DNA from: Muribaculum sp. An289
GTDB lineage: Bacteria; Bacteroidota; Bacteroidia; Bacteroidales; UBA932
Direction: 5' to 3'
DNA: 64,000 nt
Assembly: GCF_002159555.1 (NCBI RefSeq)
Contig: NZ_NFIV01000001.1
Span: 124,001 to 188,000 of the forward strand
The notes under the pieces were generated by a model, which did not search any database, was not told the DNA's origin, and worked only from the letters and a program-made list of their open reading frames with translations. The translations under genes were made by a program, and so were the position numbers. Of the stretch, positions 55,610-64,000 are shown piece after piece. Each line of letters begins with the position of its first letter. The stretch's first letter is position 1.

Positions 55610-56473
55610 ATGCAACAGGACTTCCTAACCCTATCGATAAAAGACAGGCCTTCCCGGGAAATCGAAGATTTTCCGGGAGGCATTGTCATTCCTTTGGACA
55701 AACCGTATCTGTGGACATCGGCCGATGCGGTCAGGAAAATCAAATTCCGCCTCCAGCACTATTTTCAGAAAAAGAACCTCAAGGTAGGACATGCCGGCAC
55801 CCTAGACCCGCTCGCCACAGGGCTCCTGCTGATATGCACAGGCAAGGCGACCAAACTCGCGGAAGAGTTCCAGGCCGGTGACAAGGAATACATAGCTGAC
55901 ATAGTCTTCGGCGCCACGACACCGTCATACGACCTTGAAAAGGAAATCGACATGCATTATCCATACTCGCACATAACCGAAAAGGCAGTGCAGGAAATAC
56001 TTCCGTCTTTCCTTGGAGAACAGGAACAGATAGCCCCTCTGTTTTCCGCCAAATCCATAGACGGGGTAAGGGCATACGAGATTGCCCGCAAAATGCTCAA
56101 ACACGGCGAGACTTCGGCAATAGCCGAAGCCAGGGAGGCAGGGATACGTTCTTCAACCATACGCATCGACAGGCTCGAAATGCTCGGGTTCGGATACACT
56201 GACGGTACCGGTATCCCTTCCGGAACCGGAATCACAGGACCGGAAGGTACTCACAGGAGCATAACCGCGAAAAGATACGGCCACGAACTGCCTTGCGTAC
56301 GCCTGCTTGTCTCATGCAGCAAGGGCACATACATAAGGGCACTGGCCCGCGACCTCGGGGAAGCACTCGGGAGCGGAGCCCATCTGGCTTCCCTTCGAAG
56401 GACACGCTCTGGCATTTTCAGTGTCGACGAGGCCCTTTCGATAGAAAATGTCATGAATATTTTCAATATTTGA
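55610..56473 (+). CDS. truB: tRNA pseudouridine-55 synthase TruB
   Basis: Isomerises U55 in the T loop of tRNAs. It has 287 residues. The catalytic Asp66 lies in [14 protein letters not shown] (61-74), and [17 protein letters not shown] is the second conserved motif. A Gly/Thr-rich insertion at about 195-226 ([15 protein letters not shown]) is not part of the family core. No PUA domain is present. Confidence 0.95.
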   Translation: MQQDFLTLSIKDRPSREIEDFPGGIVIPLDKPYLWTSADAVRKIKFRLQHYFQKKNLKVGHAGTLDPLATGLLLICTGKATKLAEEFQAGDKEYIADIVFGATTPSYDLEKEIDMHYPYSHITEKAVQEILPSFLGEQEQIAPLFSAKSIDGVRAYEIARKMLKHGETSAIAEAREAGIRSSTIRIDRLEMLGFGYTDGTGIPSGTGITGPEGTHRSITAKRYGHELPCVRLLVSCSKGTYIRALARDLGEALGSGAHLASLRRTRSGIFSVDEALSIENVMNIFNI

Positions 56474-56531
56474 AACAAAATCGGATAAAAATCGTATAAT
56501 ATTTTGTTTGACTAATCATTCAGGGTATTAT

Positions 56532-57581
56532 ATGAAACTTTCTCAATTCAACTTCGAACTCAAGCCCGAACTCATCGCCCAGAACCCTACGTTTTTCAGG
56601 GACGAATGCCGCATGATGGTACTGCATAAGGACAGCGGAGAAATCGAGCACAGGCTGTTCAAGGATTTCATCAATTATTGCGACGAAGGGGATCTTGTCG
56701 TACTGAACGACACAAAGGTTTTTCCTGCAAGGCTTTACGGCAACAAGGAAAAGACAGGGGCCGAGATTGAAGTTTTCCTTCTGCGGGAACTGAACCGCGA
56801 CCAGAGGCTTTGGGACGTGCTTGTCGACCCGGCGAGAAAAATCCGCATAGGCAACAAACTGTATTTCGGGGAGAACGACGCCCTTGTGGCGGAAGTCATA
56901 GACAACACCACATCGAGGGGAAGGACGCTCAGGTTCCTTTACGACGGGCCGTACGAGGAATTCAAGGATACCCTGTACAAGATGGGCGAACTGCCGATTC
57001 CGAAATGGGTAAAACCGAAAGTCGAGGAATCGGATTACGAAAATTACCAGACCATCTATGCGTCCAAGGAAGGGGCCGTCGCCTGTCCGGCAGCCGGCCT
57101 GCATTTCAGCAGGGAATTATTCAAGAGAATGGAAATAAAGGGTGTGGATACGGCTTTCATTACACTGCACATGGGACTGGGCAATTTCAGGAGCGTGGAC
57201 GTGGAAGACCTATCGAAACACAAGATGGATTCCGAGTCCCTCAACATTCCGGAAAAGACGGCAGACCTTGTAAACAATGCCAAGCGCAACGGCAAGAGGG
57301 TTTTCGCCACGGGAGTGACAGTGCTCCGCGGCCTGGAAACATACGTGACCACTACCGAGGAAATAAGGGAATTCGAAGGATGGACGAACAAATTCATCTT
57401 TCCCCCATACAAGGTATCGATACCGACCGCACTGATTACAAACTTCCACATGCCTTGCTCCACGATGCTGATGTCGGAATGCGCTTTCGGAGGCTTCGAA
57501 AATGTAATGAAATGCTACAAGGCGGCTACGGAAGAGGGCTACAGATTCGGACCTTACGGAGATGCGATGCTTATCATCTAA
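56532..57581 (+). CDS. queA: tRNA preQ1(34) S-adenosylmethionine ribosyltransferase QueA
   Basis: Transfers the ribosyl moiety of SAM to preQ1 at position 34 of certain tRNAs in queuosine synthesis. It has 349 residues. The start [19 protein letters not shown], the [16 protein letters not shown]-like [17 protein letters not shown], and [15 protein letters not shown] are diagnostic. A strong intrinsic terminator follows. Confidence 0.96.
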   Translation: MKLSQFNFELKPELIAQNPTFFRDECRMMVLHKDSGEIEHRLFKDFINYCDEGDLVVLNDTKVFPARLYGNKEKTGAEIEVFLLRELNRDQRLWDVLVDPARKIRIGNKLYFGENDALVAEVIDNTTSRGRTLRFLYDGPYEEFKDTLYKMGELPIPKWVKPKVEESDYENYQTIYASKEGAVACPAAGLHFSRELFKRMEIKGVDTAFITLHMGLGNFRSVDVEDLSKHKMDSESLNIPEKTADLVNNAKRNGKRVFATGVTVLRGLETYVTTTEEIREFEGWTNKFIFPPYKVSIPTALITNFHMPCSTMLMSECAFGGFENVMKCYKAATEEGYRFGPYGDAMLII

Positions 57582-57622
57582 GGCCGGAACAACGGAAAAC
57601 ATCAAAAAAACATATTTTCAAT

Positions 57623-57649
57623 CCCCGTTCGCCACAAACGGGGATTTTT
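57623..57649 (+). terminator. Intrinsic terminator after queA
   Basis: Seven-bp stem CCCCGTT (57623-57629) / AACGGGG (57637-57643) with a 7-nt loop, followed by ATTTTT. It ends the gltX-truB-queA block. The dprA -7 box TATTTTTG (57675-57682) lies just downstream. Confidence 0.75.
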
Positions 57650-57694
57650 GTTATCCGTGGCGGATTCGGCAATGTATTTTTGCGGAAAAAAGAC

Positions 57695-58786
57695 ATGCCT
57701 GCATACACGAAAGACAAAACATTGTTCTGTGCGCTCAACCGTATTTTCGGCTTCAAACCGTCCGGAATAAAGGCCTTGATTGAAGACGGGGCCTCCCCTG
57801 AAAGCCTGCTTCCCGACGATGAGGCACGGAAAGGCATAATCGGATGGGCGGAAGACGAGATATCAAGATGCATCGGGCTGGGAATATCGGTAGTGACGAT
57901 TGCCGACCCGGAATACCCAGCGGCACTGAAAGAATGCCCCGACGCACCTTTATTATTATATATAAGGGGTACCTGGCCGGAAGGGAAAAGGGCCCTTTCC
58001 GTAGTCGGCACAAGGCATCCGGACGAATACGGGCTGAGGATGTGCGACAGAATCATAGATTCGGTCCACAGCACCGGAAATCCTCCGGTCATCATAAGCG
58101 GCCTTGCATACGGGATAGACGTACAGGCACACAAAAGGACCTTACTGAGACAAGGGATTACCGTGGCGGTCATGGGGACGGGAGCGGACAGGATTTATCC
58201 CAAAAGCCACGAATGGCTTGCGGAAAAGATAATGGAACACGAAGGCTGCCTGATAAGCGATTTCCCTTTGGGCGAAGCCCCGCTTCCGGTCAATTTTCTG
58301 AAGCGTAACCGGATTATCGCCGGACTGTCCGAATGCACCGTGGTCATCCAGTCCCCTAAAAAAGGTGGCAGCATGGTCACTGCCACACAGGCATTTTCAT
58401 ACGGAAGGGACGTTTACGCAATCCCCGGAAGGCTCGACGACTGCAAGAGCGAAGGCTGCAACTATCTCATCGCGGCCGAAATGGCCGGCTGCATCTGCGA
58501 CACGGACAGATTTTCCCTGTATTTCCGGGACGGGAAAGACATGACGGCCAGCCATACCGGGGCAGGCGGAAGCCACAGGCCCGGAGACTGCATCTGCTAC
58601 GGAGAAGACGGAGACAGGGGCAAAATACTCCGGATATTGTCTGACAGAGGCGGAAAAAGCACCGAATCCCTGCTCTCGGAAACGGGCATGGCCATAGAAA
58701 ATCTGACCGCCGCCCTCACAGAACTGGAAATCGACGGGAAAATCTGCAAGGAAGACGGTTTCAATTGGAGTATAAAAATAAAATGA
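57695..58786 (+). CDS. dprA: DNA-processing protein DprA
   Basis: Loads RecA onto incoming single-stranded DNA during natural transformation; widespread also in non-competent species. It has 363 residues: N-terminal SAM-like helices (about 1-70), then a Rossmann core with VVGTRHPDEYGLRM, SGLAYGIDVQAHK, GTGADRIYPKSH, LKRNRIIAGLS and AYAIPGRLDD-like VYAIPGRLDD. A C-terminal winged helix spans about 300-363. I start at MPAYTKDKT; the frame is open far upstream only because it runs across queA. Confidence 0.95.
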   Translation: MPAYTKDKTLFCALNRIFGFKPSGIKALIEDGASPESLLPDDEARKGIIGWAEDEISRCIGLGISVVTIADPEYPAALKECPDAPLLLYIRGTWPEGKRALSVVGTRHPDEYGLRMCDRIIDSVHSTGNPPVIISGLAYGIDVQAHKRTLLRQGITVAVMGTGADRIYPKSHEWLAEKIMEHEGCLISDFPLGEAPLPVNFLKRNRIIAGLSECTVVIQSPKKGGSMVTATQAFSYGRDVYAIPGRLDDCKSEGCNYLIAAEMAGCICDTDRFSLYFRDGKDMTASHTGAGGSHRPGDCICYGEDGDRGKILRILSDRGGKSTESLLSETGMAIENLTAALTELEIDGKICKEDGFNWSIKIK

Positions 58787-58814
58787 TTATTTTTGCGCGC
58801 CAATCAATTGCAGG

Positions 58815-59621
58815 ATGTCCCGATTCATCGACACACACACCCATCTCTATGATGAGGCTTTTGCAGCGGATTTCGAAGAAACCGTCGCGAGGGCGGTTGC
58901 AGCCGGAGTCGTTAAAATGGTCTTCCCCGACATAGACAGTTCTTCAAGAGAAGCCATGCTCGCCTGCGCCGCAAAGTTTCCGGAAAACATTTTCTGCGCC
59001 GCGGGGCTCCACCCCACCTCGGTCAAGGAAGGCTGGGAAGAAGAGCTTGAGGCCGTAGGAAAATGCCTTGAAGACAAAAGGGACTGGGTAGCCGTCGGGG
59101 AAATCGGAATGGATCTCTACTGGAGCAAAGAATATCTGGACGGCCAGAGGACGGTCTTCGACACGCAGCTTTCGTGGGCGGAACGTTACGGACTGCCAGT
59201 AATAATACATTCGAGGGAAGCTACGGCCGAAATTTTCGACATACTCGAAGCCCATAAGGGAAGAGGGCTGCGCGGGGTATTCCACGCCTTCGGAGGAAGC
59301 ATCGAAACATTCAGGAGATTCGACAGATACGGCGATTTCATGGTCGGAATAGGCGGCACCCTGACCTACAAAAATTCCAGGCTGCCCGACACAGTTGCCG
59401 GAATCGACATTTCGAGGATACTGCTTGAAACCGACTCCCCGTACCTTACACCCGTACCACACAGAGGTGAAAGGAACGAAAGTTCCTACATCCCGATCAT
59501 AGCAGGGAGAATCGCCGGAATCAAAGGCATTCCGGCTGAGACCGTCGGCGAAAGGACATCGCGGAATGCAGAAACGCTTTTCGGCCTGCACACGGAAAAC
59601 CACAAAGGAGGAAAATCATGA
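58815..59621 (+). CDS. tatD: TatD family metal-dependent hydrolase
   Basis: A 268-residue TIM-barrel DNase/hydrolase. Metal ligands: HTH in FIDTHTHLYDEAF (His8, His10), Glu in GEIGMDLYW, His in IIHSREA, His in VFHAFGGS and Asp in LLETDSPYLTP. Family members have 3'-5' exonuclease or D-aminoacyl-tRNA deacylase activity. ATGA overlap with ansA. Confidence 0.95.
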   Translation: MSRFIDTHTHLYDEAFAADFEETVARAVAAGVVKMVFPDIDSSSREAMLACAAKFPENIFCAAGLHPTSVKEGWEEELEAVGKCLEDKRDWVAVGEIGMDLYWSKEYLDGQRTVFDTQLSWAERYGLPVIIHSREATAEIFDILEAHKGRGLRGVFHAFGGSIETFRRFDRYGDFMVGIGGTLTYKNSRLPDTVAGIDISRILLETDSPYLTPVPHRGERNESSYIPIIAGRIAGIKGIPAETVGERTSRNAETLFGLHTENHKGGKS

Positions 59622-60652
59622 AAGACACGTCAATACTGGTCATTTACACGGGAGGCACCATAGGCATGAAGCAAGATCCGGACGACCTTGCCCTCAGGCC
59701 CTTCAATTTCGAACAGATTGTAGAGGAGGTGCCGGAACTGCGAAAATTCGGGTGCAGGATAGACACCTTCACTTTCGACCCCATCATAGACTCATCCGAC
59801 GTAGACGTGGACTTCTGGAAGCGGCTTGCCGGAATCATTGAAGAAAAATACGCGGAATACGACGGTTTCGTAATACTCCACGGGACGGACACGATGTCGT
59901 ATTCGGCCTCAGCTCTCAGTTTCATGCTGGAAGACCTGGAAAAACCGGTGATTTTCACAGGAAGCCAGCTCCCGATAGGAATGCCGAGGACCGACGGGAA
60001 GGAAAACCTGATTTCAGCCATAGAAATAGCCTGCGCAAAGGACGGCAACGGCAATGCGAAGGTTCCCGAAGTATGCATATTCTTCGACTCCGCCCTCATG
60101 AGGGGAAACAGGACGACAAAATACAGTGCGGAAGAGTTCAAGGCGTTCATCTCCCCGAATTACCCCACCCTTGCCGAGGCCGGAATCAACATAAAATACC
60201 ACGACCCGTTCATTTACAGGCCGCAGGAATGGGGAAAAAGGCTTAAAGTCCATAAAGACCTCGACCCTGGAGCGGTCATATTGAAAATCTACCCTGGCAT
60301 CGCTCCCGGAACAATGGAAAGCATACTCGGAATGCCCGGACTCCGCGGAGTCGTACTGGAAACTTTCGGTTCCGGCAACGCACCGTCCTCGGAGTGGTTC
60401 ATCGACAGCATAAGGAAGGCCTCCGGAAGAGGTCTCGTAATAGTCAATGTCACCCAGTGCATGACCGGCTCGGTAAACATGGGGGTATACGCCACAGGAA
60501 TAGGACTGAAGAGCGCAGGAGTGCTCAACGGGTACGACAGCACGACCGAAAGCGCCCTTGCCAAATTATTTTTTCTAATGGGTCAATATCCTGACAACAA
60601 AAGGGTTAAATGTGAATTCGAGAAAAACCTCAGAGGAGAAATTTCAAAATAA
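59618..60652 (+). CDS. ansA: Type I L-asparaginase
   Basis: Cytoplasmic asparaginase converting L-asparagine to aspartate and ammonia. It has 344 residues. The first catalytic Thr is in VIYTGGTIGM and the second in VILHGTDTMSYSASAL, both consensus. There is no signal peptide, so it is the low-affinity cytoplasmic form. It follows tatD with a 4-nt overlap. Confidence 0.95.
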   Translation: MKDTSILVIYTGGTIGMKQDPDDLALRPFNFEQIVEEVPELRKFGCRIDTFTFDPIIDSSDVDVDFWKRLAGIIEEKYAEYDGFVILHGTDTMSYSASALSFMLEDLEKPVIFTGSQLPIGMPRTDGKENLISAIEIACAKDGNGNAKVPEVCIFFDSALMRGNRTTKYSAEEFKAFISPNYPTLAEAGINIKYHDPFIYRPQEWGKRLKVHKDLDPGAVILKIYPGIAPGTMESILGMPGLRGVVLETFGSGNAPSSEWFIDSIRKASGRGLVIVNVTQCMTGSVNMGVYATGIGLKSAGVLNGYDSTTESALAKLFFLMGQYPDNKRVKCEFEKNLRGEISK

Positions 60653-60655
60653 TTG

Positions 60656-60684
60656 TTTGCATCTCAATATTAATTGCTATATTG
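60656..60684 (+). promoter_or_regulatory. Possible exbB operon promoter
   Basis: TTTG at 60656-60659 and TATATTG at 60678-60684, 18 nt apart, approximate the -33/-7 consensus and would give a leader of about 60 nt before the exbB ATG. Confidence 0.4.
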
Positions 60685-60752
60685 CACGGAATTTTTGAAT
60701 TACTATAACTATTTAATACATTAATTTAACATTTAAACATTCAAAAACAGTT

Positions 60753-61574
60753 ATGAAAAAGTTTTTCATGTTTTTGGCAGTTAGCGGTCTTATGATCGTG
60801 TCTGCACAATTCGCAGCAGCTCAGGAGAACGACGGAGCTGCAGCGGCAGCTACCGATACTACTGTCGAAGCGGCAGCTACCGAAGCTACTCCAGTATCAT
60901 CCGAGCCTGCAACATTGGCAGAGATGACGGCTGCTCAGCCTGAGATGCCAATCCACCAGCAGCTCAAGACAAGGTTCATCGAAGGTGGTGCAGGATTTAT
61001 GGCAACAATCCTCGCCTGCTTCGTATTGGGTCTTGCACTCTGCATCGAGAGGATTCTTTATCTTGGACTTTCAAAGACCAATACCAAGAAACTTCTCAAC
61101 AAAGTGGAAGAAGCTCTCAAGAACGGCGGTGTTGAAGCAGCCAAAGATGTATGCCGCAATACCCGCGGACCTGTCGCAAGCATCTTCTACCAGGGTCTCC
61201 TCCGTGCAGAACAGGGTCTGGAAGTTGTAGAAAAGACAGTCGTTTCCTACGGTTCCGTACAGATGAGCCTCATGGAAAAAGGCCTTTCCTGGATTCAGCT
61301 CTTCATCACCATCGCCCCTTCGTTGGGATTCTTGGGAACAGTCGTTGGTATGATTCAGGCATTCGATGCTATCCAGGCAGCCGGTGATATTTCCCCTAAC
61401 GTTGTCGCAGGAGGTATGAAAGTTGCTTTGATCACCACCGTCGGCGGTTTGATCGTAGCCGTTATCCTTCAGCTCTTCTACAACTACATCCTTTCAAGGA
61501 TCGACTCCCTTTCAATTGAAATGGAAGACGCATCAATTTCACTTATCGATATCTTGGTTAAGAACCAGAAATAA
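60753..61574 (+). CDS. exbB: MotA/TolQ/ExbB proton channel protein
   Basis: A 273-residue energy-transducing membrane protein. An N-terminal signal or helix (about 1-23) is followed by a periplasmic Ala/Thr-rich stretch (about 24-66). The helix GFMATILACFVLGLALCIER and the ExbB core follow, including LFITIAPSLGFLGTVVGMIQAF and VALITTVGGLIVAVILQLFY with the conserved pore Thr. It uses the proton gradient to power a TonB-like or TolA-like partner. First gene of a four-gene operon. Confidence 0.93.
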   Translation: MKKFFMFLAVSGLMIVSAQFAAAQENDGAAAAATDTTVEAAATEATPVSSEPATLAEMTAAQPEMPIHQQLKTRFIEGGAGFMATILACFVLGLALCIERILYLGLSKTNTKKLLNKVEEALKNGGVEAAKDVCRNTRGPVASIFYQGLLRAEQGLEVVEKTVVSYGSVQMSLMEKGLSWIQLFITIAPSLGFLGTVVGMIQAFDAIQAAGDISPNVVAGGMKVALITTVGGLIVAVILQLFYNYILSRIDSLSIEMEDASISLIDILVKNQK

Positions 61575-61588
61575 TACAGCACGACACT

Positions 61589-62014
61589 ATGTACGCTAAA
61601 ATAATAAAAATCATTTCATACGTCTTGCTCGTAGTAGGTATAGTCCTGAGCTGCCTTGTCCTCTTCGGAAATGTGAAGATGGGACAGAACGAAAGCCTGG
61701 TCGACCCTCTGCTCTATTGGGCGTATGTATTGGTTGGCGTAGGTCTCGTAGGTGCGATTATCAGCTCGATTATCGGCATTCTCGACAATCCTAAAGGTCT
61801 GAAAAAATCAATTTTCACTCTCGTAGGAGTCATTGTCGTGATTGGCATCGCATACCTGCTTGCACCTGGGACACCTGTCGAGATTGTCGGCATGGAGCCA
61901 ACCCAAGCTACTCTTAAAATGACGGATACCCTCCTCAACCTGACTTACATATTGCTCGGAGGCGCAATCCTGTCGATAATTGCCGGATATATCATAAACG
62001 TAGTTCGTCGATAG
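61589..62014 (+). CDS. Small membrane protein between ExbB and ExbD
   Basis: A 141-residue protein with four hydrophobic stretches at about 7-25, 44-65, 73-92 and 115-137, and a GxPV loop (APGTPVEIVGMEPTQ) between the last two. No named family recognised. It lies 14 nt after exbB and 17 nt before exbD, so it is surely co-expressed. In Bacteroidetes an uncharacterised membrane protein often sits at this place. It may be an accessory subunit of the proton channel, which is inference. Confidence 0.75.
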   Translation: MYAKIIKIISYVLLVVGIVLSCLVLFGNVKMGQNESLVDPLLYWAYVLVGVGLVGAIISSIIGILDNPKGLKKSIFTLVGVIVVIGIAYLLAPGTPVEIVGMEPTQATLKMTDTLLNLTYILLGGAILSIIAGYIINVVRR

Positions 62015-62031
62015 ACATAATATTTTTTAGT

Positions 62032-62607
62032 ATGGCAACAAGAGGACCAATGGAAATCAACTCAAGCTCGATGGCGGATATCGCCTTCCTGCTTTTGACG
62101 TACTTCCTTATGACAACCACGATGGACCAGAACTATGGTTTGCGCCGTCAGCTCCCTCCGCCTGTAACCGGCGAAGTTGAGAACCAGCAGATTAACGAGC
62201 GTAACATCATTATCGTGCGTATCAACTCTCTTGACAGGTTGTTCGCAGGTGGCCAGGCGATGGATGTCTCCATGCTGAAAGATAAAGTCAAAGAATTTTT
62301 ACTTAATCCTACCGACGACCCTAAGCTTCCTGAAAAGAAGATGACTTACATCGAAGGGTACGGTGACTACCCCGTTTCAAGCGGTGTGATTTCCTTACAG
62401 AACGACCGCAGTACCACATATAAAGCCTATATCGAGGTACAGAACGAGATAGTCAAGGCCATAAACGAAATCCGCGACGATTTCTCAATCAAGAATTGGG
62501 GAATGCCTTATGCACGTCTGGACGAAGAAAGACAGAGAATCGTCCGTGACGCCATTCCTCAGCAGATTTCCGAGGCCGAGCCTAAGGATGTAACAGGTGG
62601 AAGATAA
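62032..62607 (+). CDS. exbD: ExbD/TolR family biopolymer transport protein (1)
   Basis: A 191-residue single-pass protein. The N-terminal helix about 15-32 carries the proton-path Asp16 (SSSMADIAFLLLTYFLM). The periplasmic domain of about 155 residues is longer than E. coli ExbD (141 total). FLMTTTMDQNYGLRRQLPP follows the membrane segment. It works with ExbB. Confidence 0.92.
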   Translation: MATRGPMEINSSSMADIAFLLLTYFLMTTTMDQNYGLRRQLPPPVTGEVENQQINERNIIIVRINSLDRLFAGGQAMDVSMLKDKVKEFLLNPTDDPKLPEKKMTYIEGYGDYPVSSGVISLQNDRSTTYKAYIEVQNEIVKAINEIRDDFSIKNWGMPYARLDEERQRIVRDAIPQQISEAEPKDVTGGR

Positions 62608-62621
62608 TAGGAGGTAACAGC

Positions 62622-63086
62622 ATGGCAAAATTTGGAAGAAAAGACAAGAACAAAATGCCAGGGGTCAATACTTCGTCACTCCCGGACATCGTATTCATGG
62701 TACTGTTTTTCTTCATGGTCACTACGTCCATGAGGACTACCGAAATCAAAGTACAGGTACGTCTCCCGGAAGCAAGCGAAGCAGTGAAGCTGGAAAGGAA
62801 GGACCTTACATCCTATATTTACATAGGAACTCCTATCCTCAGCATGCAGGCCCAGTATGGTAATGACGTTCGTATACAGCTCAACGACTCATACAAAACG
62901 GTGTCGGATATCGGTGACTTCATCGCATCCGCACGTGAATCAATGAGCGAAAGCGACAGGCAACTCATGACTACTGCCCTCAGGGTGGATGAATATGCCC
63001 GCATGGGTACGGTAACAGACGTGAAGCAGGAGCTTCGCCGCTGCTACGCACTGAAAATCCTTTACTCTGCAAGAAGGGTACAGTAA
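62622..63086 (+). CDS. exbD: ExbD/TolR family biopolymer transport protein (2)
   Basis: A 154-residue second ExbD paralogue. The Asp22 of SSLPDIVFMVLFFFMVTTSM is the conserved proton-path residue. The periplasmic domain is shorter than in the first copy. Two non-identical ExbD proteins could form a hetero-dimer in the ExbB pore. No tonB gene is adjacent. Confidence 0.92.
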   Translation: MAKFGRKDKNKMPGVNTSSLPDIVFMVLFFFMVTTSMRTTEIKVQVRLPEASEAVKLERKDLTSYIYIGTPILSMQAQYGNDVRIQLNDSYKTVSDIGDFIASARESMSESDRQLMTTALRVDEYARMGTVTDVKQELRRCYALKILYSARRVQ

Positions 63087-63110
63087 TCTAAATTGTTAAT
63101 CCGTATTATA

Positions 63111-63144
63111 AAAACGGCCCGGGATTCTGACTTCGGGCCGTTTT
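63111..63144 (+). terminator. Intrinsic terminator of the exbB-exbD operon
   Basis: Eleven-bp stem AAAACGGCCCG (63111-63121) / CGGGCCGTTTT (63134-63144), followed by TATTTTTATA. Starts 24 nt after the second exbD stop. Confidence 0.85.
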
Positions 63145-63273
63145 TATTTTTATACACCTCCTTATTTTTCTGCACCTCTTCATTTTTTTGCACCACCCGC
63201 CCTCCCTGGTGCAGGCACTCGACTTTGCCCGCATGCAGATGCGGGCGCACAGCACACAGATGTCCCGGGTTTG

Positions 63274-63305
63274 TTTGCATTGCTCCCGGCTTCTGCGTAT
63301 TTTTG
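63274..63305 (+). promoter_or_regulatory. cstA promoter
   Basis: TTTG (63274-63277), 20 nt, TATTTTTG (63298-63305), matching the Bacteroidetes consensus. The spacer is the same as that of the ftsY promoter except for one base. The cstA ATG lies 58 nt beyond the -7 box. Confidence 0.75.
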
Positions 63306-63363
63306 CATCCGAATATATTGTTCAGGAAATTTAATGTCACATACGCTTTAATGTAATAGGTAC

Positions 63364-64000
63364 ATGCTTACTTTCGTCATATCTATCGCGCTTCTTGTCG
63401 CGGCATATTTCATTTACGGAAAATTCGTGGAACGTTATTTCGGGGCCGACCCTTCGAGGCAGACACCTGTGCAGAAACTTGCGGACGGTGTCGACTACAA
63501 GGAAATCCGTCCCTGGAAAGCCTTTGTGATACAGTTTCTGAACATTGCTGGCCTGGGCCCGATATTCGGAGCCATTCTCGGTGCGGCATACGGCCCGGCG
63601 GCTTACCTGTGGATAGTATTAGGATGCATTTTCATGGGAGCCGCACACGATTATTTTTCCGGAATGCTGTCGATGCGGCACGATGGAATGAGCCTTCCCG
63701 ACATAGTCGGGCAATATCTCGGCAAAACTGTGAAGAAGATACTCCTGTTTTTCGTGAGCCTCATGCTGCTTGCCGTAGGAGTCTCTTTTGTCGTCGGCCC
63801 GGCGGACTTGCTCGCAACGCTTACATCCTGGCCTAAGGAAGTATGGTTGTACATAGTTTTCGTTTATTACCTGCTTGCCACTTTGCTCCCTATAGACAAG
63901 ATAATAGGCACCATTTATCCATACATGGGAGCAGCGCTTCTGTTCATGGCTGTCGGAGTAGGCGGAATGATGATTGTCAAGGCGGTCTCGGGTGATATAA
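63364..64000 (+). CDS. cstA: Carbon starvation protein A (partial)
   Basis: First about 212 residues of a polytopic CstA-family transporter; the C-terminal two-thirds lie past the window end. Helices begin at MLTFVISIALLVAAYFIYG. Signatures are VDYKEIRPWKAFVIQFLNIAGLGPIFG and GCIFMGAAHDYFSGMLSMRH. CstA imports pyruvate and some peptides in other bacteria. The gene has its own promoter after the exbB-exbD terminator. Confidence 0.93.
   Translation, partial: MLTFVISIALLVAAYFIYGKFVERYFGADPSRQTPVQKLADGVDYKEIRPWKAFVIQFLNIAGLGPIFGAILGAAYGPAAYLWIVLGCIFMGAAHDYFSGMLSMRHDGMSLPDIVGQYLGKTVKKILLFFVSLMLLAVGVSFVVGPADLLATLTSWPKEVWLYIVFVYYLLATLLPIDKIIGTIYPYMGAALLFMAVGVGGMMIVKAVSGDI

Noticed and set aside
56810-57694. 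N-terminal extension of dprA across queA
   Set aside because: The frame is open upstream, but the translated part is Arg/Gly-rich noise in a different frame of queA. A terminator and a -7 box separate queA from the dprA ATG.

Overview
The window is about 64 kb of chromosomal core DNA from a member of the Bacteroidales. Evidence for this: DUF4295 next to rpmB/rpmG, DUF1573/DUF4199/DUF4493/PCMD-type proteins, a long SecA, a dcw cluster without murB or ddl, and many promoters of the Bacteroidetes form TTTG-N20-TAnnTTTG. Codon use and gene order would suit an Alistipes-like (Rikenellaceae) organism, but that is an inference. Almost all genes are single-copy housekeeping genes. Accessory character is limited to a repeat-rich island (about 7.6-10.06 kb), a surface-lipoprotein operon (18.4-22.1 kb) and a small polysaccharide locus (24.7-29.4 kb). 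Layout: 0-6 kb, minus strand: ftsY (cut by the window edge), DUF4295, rpmG, rpmB, lepB, and the classic thrS-infC-rpmI-rplT translation operon; infC appears to start at AUC. 6-7.6 kb, plus strand: a DUF4199 membrane protein and a GtrB/DPM1-like glycosyltransferase. 7.6-10.06 kb: one poorly defined BamE-like ORF, then about 1 kb without a credible gene that carries a 192-bp concentric palindrome, an 84-bp tandem palindromic repeat and short minisatellites, then a bactofilin gene and a further 25-bp repeat array. 10-15 kb, minus strand: lpdA, secA and a small 2[4Fe-4S] ferredoxin. 15-18.4 kb, plus strand: overlapping DUF1573 protein, MeaB GTPase and 10-TM putative metal exporter. 18.4-22.1 kb, minus strand: DUF4493 lipoprotein, beta-barrel protein, PCMD lipoprotein. 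22.3-24.7 kb, plus strand: parE and a PlsC-like acyltransferase. 24.7-29.4 kb, minus strand: GT2, flippase, 4Fe-4S/F420-hydrogenase-beta-like protein and polysaccharide pyruvyl transferase, translationally coupled at several junctions. 29.5-31 kb: oxyR divergent from an exported thioredoxin, with an exact OxyR half-site between them. 31-35 kb, minus strand: dnaX, lptB, sdaA. 35-37.7 kb, plus strand: an unknown secreted protein, an M16 peptidase and an O-methyltransferase, then an opposing M23 lipoprotein. 39-54 kb, plus strand: the complete division/cell-wall cluster mraZ-rsmH-ftsL-ftsI-murE-mraY-murD-ftsW-murG-murC-ftsQ-ftsA-ftsZ. 54-60.7 kb, plus strand: gltX, truB, queA, dprA, tatD, ansA. 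60.7-63.1 kb: an ExbB/membrane protein/ExbD/ExbD proton-channel operon. 63.4 kb onward: cstA, cut by the window end. The genes fall into familiar modules: translation (ribosomal proteins, IF-3, ThrRS, GluRS, TruB, QueA), protein export (FtsY, SecA, LepB), peptidoglycan synthesis and division, and envelope building (LptB, flippase, glycosyltransferases, bactofilin). I did not find a convincing new multi-gene defence or biosynthetic system. The most interesting signals are non-coding: a 20-nt promoter spacer shared by ftsY and cstA at 19 of 20 positions, the OxyR site, the infC start, and the palindromic repeat island.
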